Part shown: positions 1 through 12,730 of the stretch, piece after piece
How positions within the stretch are numbered: the first letter of the stretch is position 1
Layout of the letters: each line of letters starts with the position of its first letter
Assembly (NCBI GenBank): GCA_020650975.1
Contig: JAIPMN010040487.1
Location: forward strand, 1 to 22,849
Direction of reading: 5' to 3'
DNA length: 22,849 nt
Source of the DNA: Apostichopus californicus
Taxonomy: Eukaryota > Echinodermata > Holothuroidea > Aspidochirotida > Stichopodidae
The notes under the pieces: model-generated
What the model saw: the letters and a program-made list of their open reading frames with translations, nothing else
Database searches by the model: none
What the model was told of the DNA's origin: nothing
Made by a program: the position numbers and the translations under genes

Positions 1-567
1 ACAGCAGATAACAAACCAATCGCTGAGAAGTAAAATGTCACGTGCCCATAATAAACCATAGACATCGAATAATAATTAACAAATGAGCAGGGAAACGTGG
101 ACGAAACTCGGACTCCCCTACATACAAGTTTTGGAGCGTGTGCAAAAAAGACTTGCAAAAACCGTGTTTGAGCCCGAAATGGCCCAATTTGGCCATAAAT
201 CAGCGAAAAAGTCATAGATTTAGATAAAATTCTAGAATAAAAAATAGTAACTTTTGTTGACCTATATAATATACACTTGCTCTTGAAATTCCAGAGAAAA
301 CGAACTTTTTATGAAGACGCTGAAACTTTTTTTAGAGAGGAGAGATTCCCACTTACTGTTACAACATCTCTATACATGTAATGTATTGAGATAATAAACC
401 ACATCATAGCATAAAGTTTCACAAAATGGAAGCTAAATAGCCAAGAATAATATTACCATATAGAATTTCAGAGAAGAGATTCAAATAGAAAAAAAGAAGA
501 AAAAAAACAATAAATGTATCACAATATTTCAGGATTAATGAACTAAACGTATAGTACAGAGACTTAC
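1..567. other. Intron sequence after exon 29 (to window edge)
   Basis: No further UBR4 exon is found. The only structure is a short perfect inverted repeat ATGGCC-6-GGCCAT (179-196). AT-rich otherwise. Confidence 0.7.
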
Positions 568-646
568 TTCGATCCTGGAGACAGAATTTCTGCCAGTTGA
601 GGGTTCTGGAAGCGGCCATTTCCTGGCAGGCTTTCAAATGCTCGAT
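568..646 (-). CDS. UBR4: UBR4 window exon 29 (last in window)
   Basis: 26 codons plus one base, acceptor TTGTTAG and donor GTAAGT. The peptide [20 protein letters not shown] then FCLQDR matches human MEHLKACAEIAAQRTINWQK. The next exon (human VLYFLLQ onward) is not found between 567 and 1, so it lies outside the window. Confidence 0.97.
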
Positions 647-3600
647 CTAACAATAGAAAAAATAAACAAATAATAAATAACAGCATGAGTATATCATAAC
701 AAATACTTGTCAACAAACTGAACAAAAAAAAAATGCATTTAAGAAAATAGGACTTTGCCATGACCTTTATAAATGAATTGTTTACTAGAGCACCAACTTG
801 TGAATTTAAGATAGAGACTCCTCCCCCCCCCAAACCTCTTGTTTTATTTTCATTTGTGATTGTTTGTTTACTGTGGGAACCATTATACAAAAAAAGTAAT
901 ACATACATACTAGCTTGCTGTACAGGGATGAGTTCCACTACTACATTTGTTACCGGGGTTTAGTAAAGTATTATTACGATCTTCCTGAACTATAAATACT
1001 CATTACTATTCATAACAGAATACCATGGGATTGCTATATTTTTTATACAAGTACTAACTGGCTTTAATAGTTTATCCATCCGAGACAGATAATTATGTCT
1101 TACACAAGTTTTTGCAAAGCAGGAAATAAAGTGTGTTACACAAAGACTAACGACGCAATAAAATAGACCTCACCAATTCTATGAGGGTATCATAGGGTAG
1201 TGTCAGGGGTGTAGCAGAGGTGTCAGAGAGGTTCAGTCCATTCTGTTCACAGATCTTTTTGATGTCTTTCAGGTGCGATTCCAGAGCGTGGAGGTCTCTA
1301 AGGTGTCTGTACTTGTCCTTGGTCCCAGAGATGAAGAGCAGAAGCTTTCTGACCTGACGCCTGACGAACGGGGTCTGCTGAGTCATCATGTACTGTTCGA
1401 AGTAAAGAGAAAATATATTAAGGGCTAAGGGAGATAAGTGGATGAGAAAATAATGGACAGCTGAAGAAAATTATTAAATTATCACAGGTAAATATCATAG
1501 GTAAAACAAGACTTCACCATACTGCCTAACACCTTCTTGCACTAATAAATAAATAATAATAATATTTATCATAACGACAACTATGATAATATAGGAAGGT
1601 ATGAGGTGAGGGAGAGAAGGGGGGGGGGAGGTTGTATATGTGCTGTATTCTTACCTCACAGAGATAGTAGAACCAAGCCTGGTCAAAGATGGGTTGACCG
1701 ACCGAAGGTGAAGTATCACAAATTTTCTTGATCTGAAATTGAATGAATGTGTAGAGTGTCAATCAGACAAAGATTTTCGAGATTTATTTTCTCTTTCATG
1801 AATAGAAAAACAGAATCAGGAAGATTTACAATTTAACTGATACGAAAAATCTTAGAATACAAAAAGCTTAGAAGACAAGCAATCTTAGAAACAGAGCAAA
1901 TGAAAGCAGAGGAGGTCTAAGAAAGGCAGAGATTGTGTAAGCAGATCTCGATGAAAGAACAACATAAATTAAAATGAACAAAGACAAACCAACCTGCCAA
2001 AATAAAATACAATGAAACAACTGTCAAGCACTAACATTTCACTTGAAATAGAATATTAACAAACACAATGCTTTGAGAAGATAAATTAGTTGTACATCCA
2101 GCCAAACCAATCTACTACCACAACCATCCCACAAAAGTTTAAATTTATATGCTCTCCTACAGTTCTCTGTTAATTCCAAGTCTTTCTCAGAAAATTCCAC
2201 TTGAATTTAATACACACTCTATCAATTAAAATGCAATTTCAGGAACCCTCAGACAAGCTTAATATGAGTATATATACTAAATCATGAAAATCAGAAAGTG
2301 TGGCACTGATTTGCTATAAACTAGAGTATTAACTGATGCCATTTCTGGTCATTTACCTGGTATGGGAGCCTGAGAACCATCTCCGTCAACAGCTGAGGGT
2401 AGGCCTCGAAGACATCCCCAGCATGGCCCTGAATGACACGAACAAAAAGAAAGAAATGTTCACAGCACCCAAACAATAAATGATATGAAGATACAATCAA
2501 CATTACAAACAAATAGTATGCTATTTTTAGACTGTTGTTCTACACCAGTGGTCCACAAACTGTTATGCCAACGACCCAGGATCTTCCATCAAGACTGAGC
2601 CATGATCGACCAGGTTCCAAACTCTCAGAATAAAATGTCTAGAATGTATGAGAGCTAGCTTGGACTATGGACATGTCTTAAACAATAACAATTACAAGAA
2701 AATAATCCCTGTCTGCAAGCTCCAAAAACTGTAGATAATTATTCAGAAGTCTGGGAAAATAAACTTGAAGAACCAAATGTTATTTGCCCTACCCAGGCTA
2801 AGGGTTGCGCCCTTAGTTTGCTAAGCTTCATTCTAAAGTAATTACAAGCCAAAAAGAGTACATGAGTGATTTCTCAATACTTTTAACGACAGAAGATAAT
2901 TTATAGACTGAAATTTATGGGAACCATTTTCTTCCATATTTTAATATTACTGTTCCATATACTCCAATGTAGTCACTTATTTCATCTCTTGATACACTAA
3001 TTGGGAAGAAAAGATGAAAAGAAAAGATTATTTTTCTGTTCCAGTAGATACCTTGACATATTGTCTCAAGAAGAATGGTGACATGTCAGGAGGTGAAGAT
3101 GGAGGGTGAGGCTTCAGTAAGTTGTTCCCTGGAGCAGTAGTGTCCTATAAAGAAACAAAATATAAACAGATGAAAATCCCTCATCCTAGCTTTACACTAA
3201 TAAAATCTTAAAAGAAACAAAATAAAAACAGATGAAAATCCCTCATCCTAACTCTACACTTTAAAGTTGATATAAGGTACTGGGTGGTGGAGGGGTGGGG
3301 GAGGGTTGCTACAGCATCCTGCAGAGTGGAAATGAAATTCTTGTACCATTTGATTTTGTAAGATAAAAATTCAGAAATTTGTAAAGGGTGCTGTGTTGTA
3401 AAATGGTGCTAGTTTTTGCAACATATACATCAGATTTTTTTCCACTTTTTTGTCCACAAATATCGGCAATATTTCCCCAAAAACTTTGGGCGACCGGAAA
3501 TGCGTTTGAGAACCACCGTTTCATATGAAAGGCGATGAAGTTTTTGAAATGACTTACATCCTCCTGGACGACCTCTAACCAGTGTTCTAGGAGAGACCTG

Positions 3601-6600
3601 AGAATGCAGAGACAGTAATCAACTGCTCCACTCTCGAGCAAAGATGAGGCTGTTGCGTGAGATATCTGAGTAGATGCCTAGAGAATGACATATCAGAGAG
3701 GGAAAGAGAGAGATAAAGTTTAGATTAAAAGCAATGAAACTAAAAGATTAATAGTTATATTATATTAAAGATTTAGAATTACATCTAAGAAACAATTGCA
3801 ACAAGATATTCTATCTTTTTGTGATAGATTTTGAGGTTTTAGTGACTATAAATTTACAACTGAATCGTGATCAAAGAAAGGGAAATGAAAGTATTCCATA
3901 CACACATCATATTAGGACAAATCTATCTTTGTGGTGAGTTCGTACAGAATATATAATCTTTAGATGTAAAAACTAATAACAATTACTTATACTCCCAACA
4001 CAACTGGTACTACAACAACAATAAGACAACTGTGTATTTCATAAATATAATTACATTATACGTACTATAAAGGTCATTGAACGTACAGATATCTTTGTCC
4101 GTATCTTTAATCTCTAATATATTTTAAATTCTCTAGACCAGGGTTTCCCTAACTTTCTCCCCCCACAAACCCCCTGTGGATGTCAGAGTTGTCCACGAAC
4201 CCCCAACTATTCGAGACATGATCTGAGTCATTATTATACTATAATACGCATAACAATGTTTCGTAAAAGATCAAGTTCATAGTGTAATATTGTAATGAAA
4301 AAAAACAAGATAAACAAATATTTGTTTGAAAACTGTCTGTTTCATAATTCAGTTATTTATCACATGCACGGTACGGTACTACTATGGCATCATATGCGTA
4401 TGGAAAGCGAAAAGAGTTTGTCGATAGGTACGACTTTTGTACATTACTAAATTATATGATATATCAGATTTTAGTTCAACAAAAAGTACTCTAGTTTTGA
4501 CTTTCAGAAACGTCTCACGAACCCCCTGGGATGGACCCACGCATCCCCTGGGGGTTCATGCAGCCCAGTTAGAGAACCCCTGCTCTAGACGCACCTCTGA
4601 GGCTGTTTTTGTTCCAGACTTGGTTCTGGACATGAAGACACTGAGGAGCCTCATCACGATGAGCTGGACCTCGTGGTTTGGCGTCCGTTCCGATATCTTC
4701 TTGAAGTCTCTCTTCTCTATTTCTAGTTCCTTCAGCATGGTCTGCAAGAGATGATTCAGGGCCTTACGGTCATCTTCTTCCTCTAGGTCCAGATCGGAAC
4801 TCAACATCAGGATCACCTAACGAGGTGTGGAATTAGATTTTAAAAAGAAACAAGAGTATGAGATGGCAATACAATAGGCGAGTCCTGAGTGGAGGCAAGA
4901 GGAGGTATTTAAAAGAAATAGGAAAAACAACGATTAAACTGAGAAGAGGAGGGATCTACTACAGGTGAGAAATAAAAAATGTTTTGGTCACACTCACTGG
5001 GACACTGGAGTTTCTTTTGAGGTTGTACAAACTGCAACTTTGATTGTCTAACATAGTATTGTATAGTATTGCAATGACATTTAGCCAACTCATGAATGCA
5101 TAATTCATGTATGGGATGGCTCTAACTCCACTCGCTTGTCACATATATGAGAGACTGCCTTACCTGCATGTATGTGATGGCTATATAAACTCCACCCACT
5201 TGTCACAAATATGAGAGACTGCCTTACCTGCATGTATGGGATGGTTCTATAAACTCCACCCACTTGTCACATATATGACAGACTGTCTTACCTGCATGTA
5301 TGGTATGGTTCTATAAACTCCACCCACTTGTCACATATATGAGAGACTGCCTTACCTGCATGTATGGGATGGCTCAAACTCCACCCACTTGTCACAGATA
5401 TGAGAGACTGCCTTACCTGCATGTATGTGATGGCCATATAAACTCCACCCACTTGTCACATATATGACAGACTGCCTTACCTGCATGTATGGGATGGCTC
5501 TATAAACTCCACCCACTTGTCACATATATGACAGACTGCCTTACCTGCATGTATGGGATGGCTCTAACTCCACCGACTCCTCTCAGTTCTGGCATGTACT
5601 CCAGCAATTTCTTGAGTAGGTCTCGTCTCAGTGAATGCATCATCTGACTGGTGTTAGTGTCCTCTGAGACCAGCATCTCTTGACTACCACTGCCTGCTCC
5701 GGTCACTACTCCCCTATCTGATCCTCCCTCGGTACGTCCCGTACCCTGATCTTGGACATCTCCATATGCACTGCTTCTTCCACTCACTGAAAGGATCAAG
5801 TCAAAGTCATTTGAAGTAGGTATAGTCTAACTACATAGAATTGCTTTCCTGACACTTGTCTACCAAAACATTACCGATTCCCAGTACAAAGCTGAAACAT
5901 GCCTTCTTTTGTCTTGCTGCCCCACCTTGCTTAGACACTGTGTCACAAGTAGAATGCTGAGGGGGCTGCAGCATCATGTTACTAGGCTGCGTAAGGCCCA
6001 CACAATAGGCACTGCTTATTTGCAGATGTAATCTCTATTGTTTAATATTCATTCAGCCTTGCTGCAGGGGATTTTGCAGCTGCTGCAGCTTTTCCTTTCT
6101 ACCAAGTGACTTAGCCTGCACACACAATTATGATCAACGATCCATTATACATTTAATCCCACATTAATTAGTCAGCCTTGTCTTTAAATATACAGGGCAG
6201 TGGTTGCGCTTACTGCTGTGTTCTCCTGTGATGGAATCGACCCCGCTAGCACCGCTCTCCGATTCTGCACTCCCAGCATGCTCAGCTGGTGAGGTACGTA
6301 GAGTTGAGCCCTCTGTAGCAGCCGTGCTCCCTTCATCATCACTTGCAGCTGTGACAGAGAGGTAGTTCTATGATGAATTTTTTTTTTAGGAATTTGGACA
6401 GATGACAATTGCAAATTCTTGTACAACAGTCTAATATACTCACTATCAAATTCTCTTCATTTGCATGCTAAGCAAATGTGTCCAAAAGAGAGTAAAAATA
6501 TTCTAAAAGGTTTAGACTTTCCGATTTACTTCCATTACATTTTTCTGTAATACATTAGATTAACCATACCAGTTATGATTAAATATTGAAATACTGAACA

Positions 6601-9600
6601 TTTCATGTCTCCAGATTTAAACATCAGGGTTTACTTCCTTACATGAGAGTAATATCTTGCCATTCCCCTTCCTTGACGAGGAAAACAAACAAGATACCCC
6701 CCCCCCTCCCCCAACTTTTAAAACAACATGGAACAAAAAAGAAAACAAAAGGTCACATAAAAATAACAAATACCAGAACACACATAAACTACATAAATAA
6801 AATACCTGTTAAAACCTCACACAAACAGGATCAAGCATTCAAAGGCACATAAAACATAGACAAACATAGAATGATCTCAACAAATCCACAATAGGAGGAA
6901 GGATGCCTACTTCATGAGAAACTAACTTCAAGTCTCTGACAGACTAATTACCATCTGAGAAATTGAAAATATTATCCTTCATTTACAATTACACACTTTA
7001 AAAAAAATCCTTTATATAAAGGTCACCTCTTATGATTTCAAATGAAGTTTTGGCTTCATTATGACTTTTAGAAGTGTACATTTGGTGTCTTCTTCTTACA
7101 TTCTTACCATTCATTTCAACAAAATGTCGATACCTTGCCTGTGTAACTTCTCAATTTTTCTTTACAATCCTATTCATAAATATGATTGTTGTAATATATT
7201 TACACTGGAAGCAAACAGGAATAAAATTATTGGAAAAAAAAGAAGCTATTCAGGATTACTTTACCTGATGCTGTGGTATCAGAGAGGGTTCCCGTTTCCA
7301 AGGATGATGAACTTTGACCTTGTACAGCTCCTACACCTTGCACATCTGAAGCTAATCCTAGACTTTGAAGATTCAGTCCACTCCCAGCTGAACCACTAGA
7401 TTGTTCCTGAAGGCTTAGAGCTATTGCCAACTCCATCATCGCCTGAATGTACAACAAATCAATCACAGTATAGAAATACTTTTATAGGCACTAAACATTT
7501 ACTTTAAATTTATATGAAAGTTACTTTATGGTTAATTCCAACAAAAAAAAACTTGTACAGGGTTTTCATAGAGAGAAAAGGAGAAAAAAATTGTGCATTG
7601 AAGGGCAGAGTGAAACATTTCTACCGTGTTTTATTTAAGCAGTATTCTGTATTGGTTATGATTTTATGAATATTCTAAACTCCTCTTACACCACAATTTG
7701 TTAACCTAAACTGTTCTCTCCCATTGTTCTTTTAGAATGTTTATAACTTGTACTACACAACCATTGTCAATCTACTATTGTTCTCCTAACATGGTTATAA
7801 CTTGTACTGCACTCCGATTATCAATCTAGTATTGTTCTCCTAACATGGTTATTACTTGTACTACACTCCCATTGTTAATTTACTATTGTTCTCCTAACAT
7901 GGTTTTATATTGTACTACACTCCCATTGTTAATTTACTATTGTTCTCCTAACATGGTTATAACTTGTACTGCACTCCCATTGTCAATCTACTATTGTTCT
8001 CCTAACATGGTTATTATTTGAACTGCACTCCCATTGTTAATCTACTATTGTTCTTCTAACGAACACGCACCTCATCATCCTCTGTCTCTGGAGGGATGTC
8101 CAGCATCGGTGGGAATCCTCCCACTCTTCCCCTGCCCAATAGGGACTCAAAATTGAGCTGGCTTCCAACTGCACCATTGGCAGGAGGGTCTGGCTCAGGA
8201 TCAGCTTCACCTGGTTCTAATTCCATGGATTCAGGTTCCTATGAAAAGGAGAAGGGGAACAAAACTTAAAAATTGACAACTTCATTATCATTAACAATGC
8301 AGAATTAAACGAAGTCAGATAAGATTTGGTAATTTTACCTAAGGTAACCTCAACTGATTGCCACTTCTATTCTGCATATTTAAAACAAAAAAAATGATAT
8401 TTATTCATGAAGAAAGCATGCCTCCATGTGGATCTGCCCTTTTAAGCACTCTTGAGATGAAAGCAACTAGTACAGAAGCTGTAACATTGACTTCACTGCA
8501 GATCACAAAAGGAGGAAACTTTGACAAATGTTTTGTGCTGATATCCAATATTCTAACAAGATGAAACATTTTTAAGAGCAATTTGTTTCCTTTTAAAACA
8601 TTTATTTTTGGAAGAAGTGCAAAATTTAAGATTTTTAAATTTAGGTTTTAAGTGTCTTTCAGGCTCTTGCAAGGTAAATTAAGCACCATGGCACAGGCCA
8701 TACCTAAAGAATAGTCCAAAAAACTGTTCCATAGTACACAGAACTTATAACCATGCAAGAATTCAACCTACTGATACTTACATTATCAACAACTTAAAAA
8801 AGGGGGAAAATAGAGAGAAAATATGGGAAGTGTCAAAGTTTATTGCCAGGCTGATTGAATATTGTCAAATCAGATTGATTGCCAACTTAAATATTCACAA
8901 TCTTAGACTGGCAAAGATATGTTACGCATAAAATTAGGTTCATTAGAACTCACGATGACATCGTACGATGCTTCGTCGTGGGAGGATTCTGAGACCTCCT
9001 GCTCAGTGACGACACCCCCTGCACCCTCCTCTACATCTGGTGAGGTCTCCTTGTCCTCATCACCAGCCATTCCTTGATCTGCTGATGGAGAACTACACCT
9101 GGGAGGAGATGGGATTACAACACGCTGGTCCTTCGGATGGGGGTGCATCACCCTGATGAGAGCTTGCTTTGCTGCAAAGCTGACATTAGTGTCCTGGGAA
9201 TGTTTGATAAAAGATAGATGCTAACCGTTAGCTGGCTTCCGGCGACCATTCTCAAGTCACGTGAACATGATAAATACTGTCAGTAATGTTACAATTTTAA
9301 TCACATTCATTGAAGTTTTAAAGATAAAAGCTAAGTCAGCTGGCTTCTCATAAGTGATATGAAATTGATAAATGGTAATAGAATGTAATCTCTACAGCGT
9401 ACCTCTGATATAAGCAGTCTCATGATAAGTTTAGTAGCCAGGGGTACGACAGACAGATCAGTACTGGCAAAGGCATAGATGATCTCCACCAATGCACCCA
9501 CGGTGATCTCGATGTGAGTCAATCCTGAGAATGCAAATGTAATAGTTATGTTAATGATATCAAACAGAAGCATGAACAGAATTTAAACAGGTAAGGGCAA

Positions 9601-12600
9601 CATGTCACAAGTAGGATGCTAAGAGGGGCTGCAGTGACGATGCTTGGGACAAAACATTTTGTGCTCTGTGGTTTCAGCCAGTACTTCCATGCAGGTCTGT
9701 TGAGATAATCTCTACTGTTGATATTGGTTTAGCCTAGCTGCAGCAGATTTTGCAGCTGCTGCAGCCTACATATTTGACACAGGGAGACTCCCTAAGAAGT
9801 GTAAATTTAAACATGTGGAAAATAATTTCCAAAGCAAACATGGGAATAAATTTTCCAGAAAAGAAGTAGTAACCTGACAAGATGTCAGCCCACTGCACAA
9901 ATTCCTTACGATAGCTTGTAAATGTTATCATTCAGCTACATATACCATAGCCTAACTTTGATTTAATATAGTTGAAGACAAAACAGATATAAATTTCATG
10001 TCCAGTGATGGGCTTACCGGGTAGGCACGCTGGGGCCAGCATGGAGTTAGATGGTTTGGCACTATGCAGCCTCCAGAAAGCATCTAGGAGACGTGTCAGG
10101 AAGTGCTGGCCCTCATCTTCATCTACGTCGAGGGTAGGGCTGGAGGCCGTATCTGAAGTCACATCTGAGCCACTATATTGAGGGTCCATTGTGGTATCTG
10201 GCAAAATTGAATGGTGAAAACTGTGTAAGCAGCCAAAAGTAATTGATTGCCAAGGTGTATTGTACAATGTTACTGAGGCTCACAGCATGTACAATGTTGG
10301 GACAGTTTGTTATATAGTATATAGGTACATTTTACACTATGCTTCTATGACTTATAACTTTCTTAATTGTCATGTGCCATTACCCATTTAGCTAGAACAT
10401 TGCTAAGTCTGTTTTGGCTTGGAAAGGTTTTCAAGACCAGTGAAATTTTTAACATGTGCAGTACTACAATAACAAAACTTGAATAACTTCATACTCATAC
10501 ATAAATACCGAAATGTCCATTTCTGTGACCAAAACCATCATTTTATTACAATGCTATTATTGCAATTTCACATTGTACAATTCAAAGGACAAATAAAATT
10601 CCATAATTTCGACCTGTGGGTACTTGGAACTAATGTAAATATCCTGTTTAATGCATTCATCCAAGAAAACTGGGAGGACGGTCACAAAATATGCCAACTC
10701 ACCCATGTCTGCGAGTAAAGTAGAGTTGAGGTCTCTGTCCGCAAACGAGACCAGATTAATGGGTCTTGACGTAGCCACAGAACGGGCTGTGACCACCAGC
10801 CTCTGGAAGGCTTCTGGATCCAGTTCAGGGGCTGGCACAGCCACAGCCTTGGTATCCTCTAGTGGTTCAGCATTCAAACACTGGACTACATGAGCCAGAA
10901 GGGCCTTGTCCTTTTCAAAAAGGAGAAAAAACACATATGAATAAATTATTAAGATATTCACTCCAAGTTAGGACACTAGAATTCTCATCTAGGACCTGTT
11001 CCTGTTATGGAAACCCACCCAAGTTAAATTAATGCAGAAAGGAGAAGAACAGGTGTAGCACAGTAGTTTTGGAAGATAAAATACGATGCCAAGTTCACTT
11101 TCACACTACTCATCAGAGATGGTATAGAGCAAGGCTAAATTTTCGCAAAGAAATATTACAGTACAACCAGCAGAGAAAAATCCACCCACAATTTTGCAAT
11201 AATTGGTATGCAGGCCCAAAGTCCTTAGGTTTGAGCATCTCACTGGGCATTGCTTACTCTAGGAACTGCAGGTTTATTCTTTGTTTAGTCTAGTCAATTG
11301 CAGCAACAAATGTTTTGATCTAGCTGTCCAAATTGGGGACCCCTGGTATACAGACAGTGACAAGTTTCATTATTGTATTCCTTTGCTCAATGCACAGCTT
11401 AATGTGTGACTGATAATAGGTATTCATATACGGGTAGTACCTTCATACCATGCAACCTCATAACAAGATTCCTGCCAAAATAATTGTAAAAACAATTCAT
11501 TCTGTACCAGTGACTCACTATTGAAGAAAAATCAGTTTGAGAAATTCTCTTTGTGTGGGTCTCATCCATCTTGCAATTGCCACCTAACTTTGTTTTAACT
11601 CACACCCCTTCCTTTTGCTAGTCCAAGACAGCAGTAAATTACCCTCACAGAGTCTTAACATTTGCTGCTCCAAATATCACTAACAATAAATCGGCTGATT
11701 CATTTTCTATATCTTTTAACTTCAGTTGTCATGGCAACATCAAATCCATGAGAGTTTCTTTTCTACCTACCTTGTGATCATGGTAGGCTGACCCTGAAGG
11801 CTGTACAGTGGTCAGGAGGGTCTTCACGTGCTGTTGAATCGCCTGCGGTGTCGGCAGTGTCAGTATGTCCGTACCCATTCTCAGAATTGTGTCTCTATGA
11901 GACTCCTGAAGTGAACAAGAAAGTAAAACATGAATTATTGATCAAAATGCTTAAAACTTACATTATATATCTTCAATCAATCACACTTAAAAAATGTGTT
12001 CTTTTTTGAAGACTTTTCGTGGCTGCATGTGATGTAGGGAAAGGGAGTCATGCTTATACATGTGGAGGCCACTTCTTGAAAATTTGATGGTCTAAACAAC
12101 AAAACAGGAGGTGACAAATTTTCACATTTTTTGTGGTTGGCCAGATAGCTGGGTATTGGGTCTCTCACACCCTACATGTTGGCTCAAGGAGAACCCAAAC
12201 CAGGGCTAGCAGAATCTTGGCATGAACTGGTATTGACTTACTGGAAAATAAGGAAAGATTTTTGTTTCTATGCAATATTTTGTGAAATTGTAAATATTTA
12301 ACTTACATCTTGATGTGGAACTAAGTTGACCACACCATCCAGCACCTCCAGGGACGAAGACAGGATCTTGTCCAGGGATGTCATGGGTACTGGAGGGGGC
12401 GACATGGGTTCACTGTCTGCACTGGGGCCAGAGGAAGCAGACGTCGATGCAGGGGTTGTTGTGGGGGTGCTGGCAAACTCCTCTGCCTGTTCATCGTACC
12501 AGTTGAAGGTTTCTTTGGTCTTGCTGTAGACCACGATGGAGTCGACCATGGTCACGCTATCGGGATCGACTGACTGACCGACTGAGAAGACGGCAAAGCG

Positions 12601-12693
12601 GGACAATACAGACAGGGAAATAATTATAATAATAATAATAATAATGATAATAATAATAATAATGATAATAATGATTATAATGATTATAATGAT

Positions 12694-12730
<37 letters not shown>

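Noticed and set aside
2546..3518. A single ~970-bp hAT element spanning exon 25
   Set aside because: The flanking 8-mers (TTCTACAC and TTTCATAT) do not match, and a conserved UBR4 exon lies inside.
4437..4754. Open plus-strand frame of 105 codons
   Set aside because: It runs through the hAT right end and antisense to exon 23; no protein similarity of its own.
11069..11293. Small plus-strand gene of 74 codons in an intron
   Set aside because: No recognisable domain, no start context or splice partners, and a length expected by chance.
12326..12529. Open plus-strand frame opposite exon 13
   Set aside because: Antisense shadow of the Ser/Thr/Pro-rich coding sequence.
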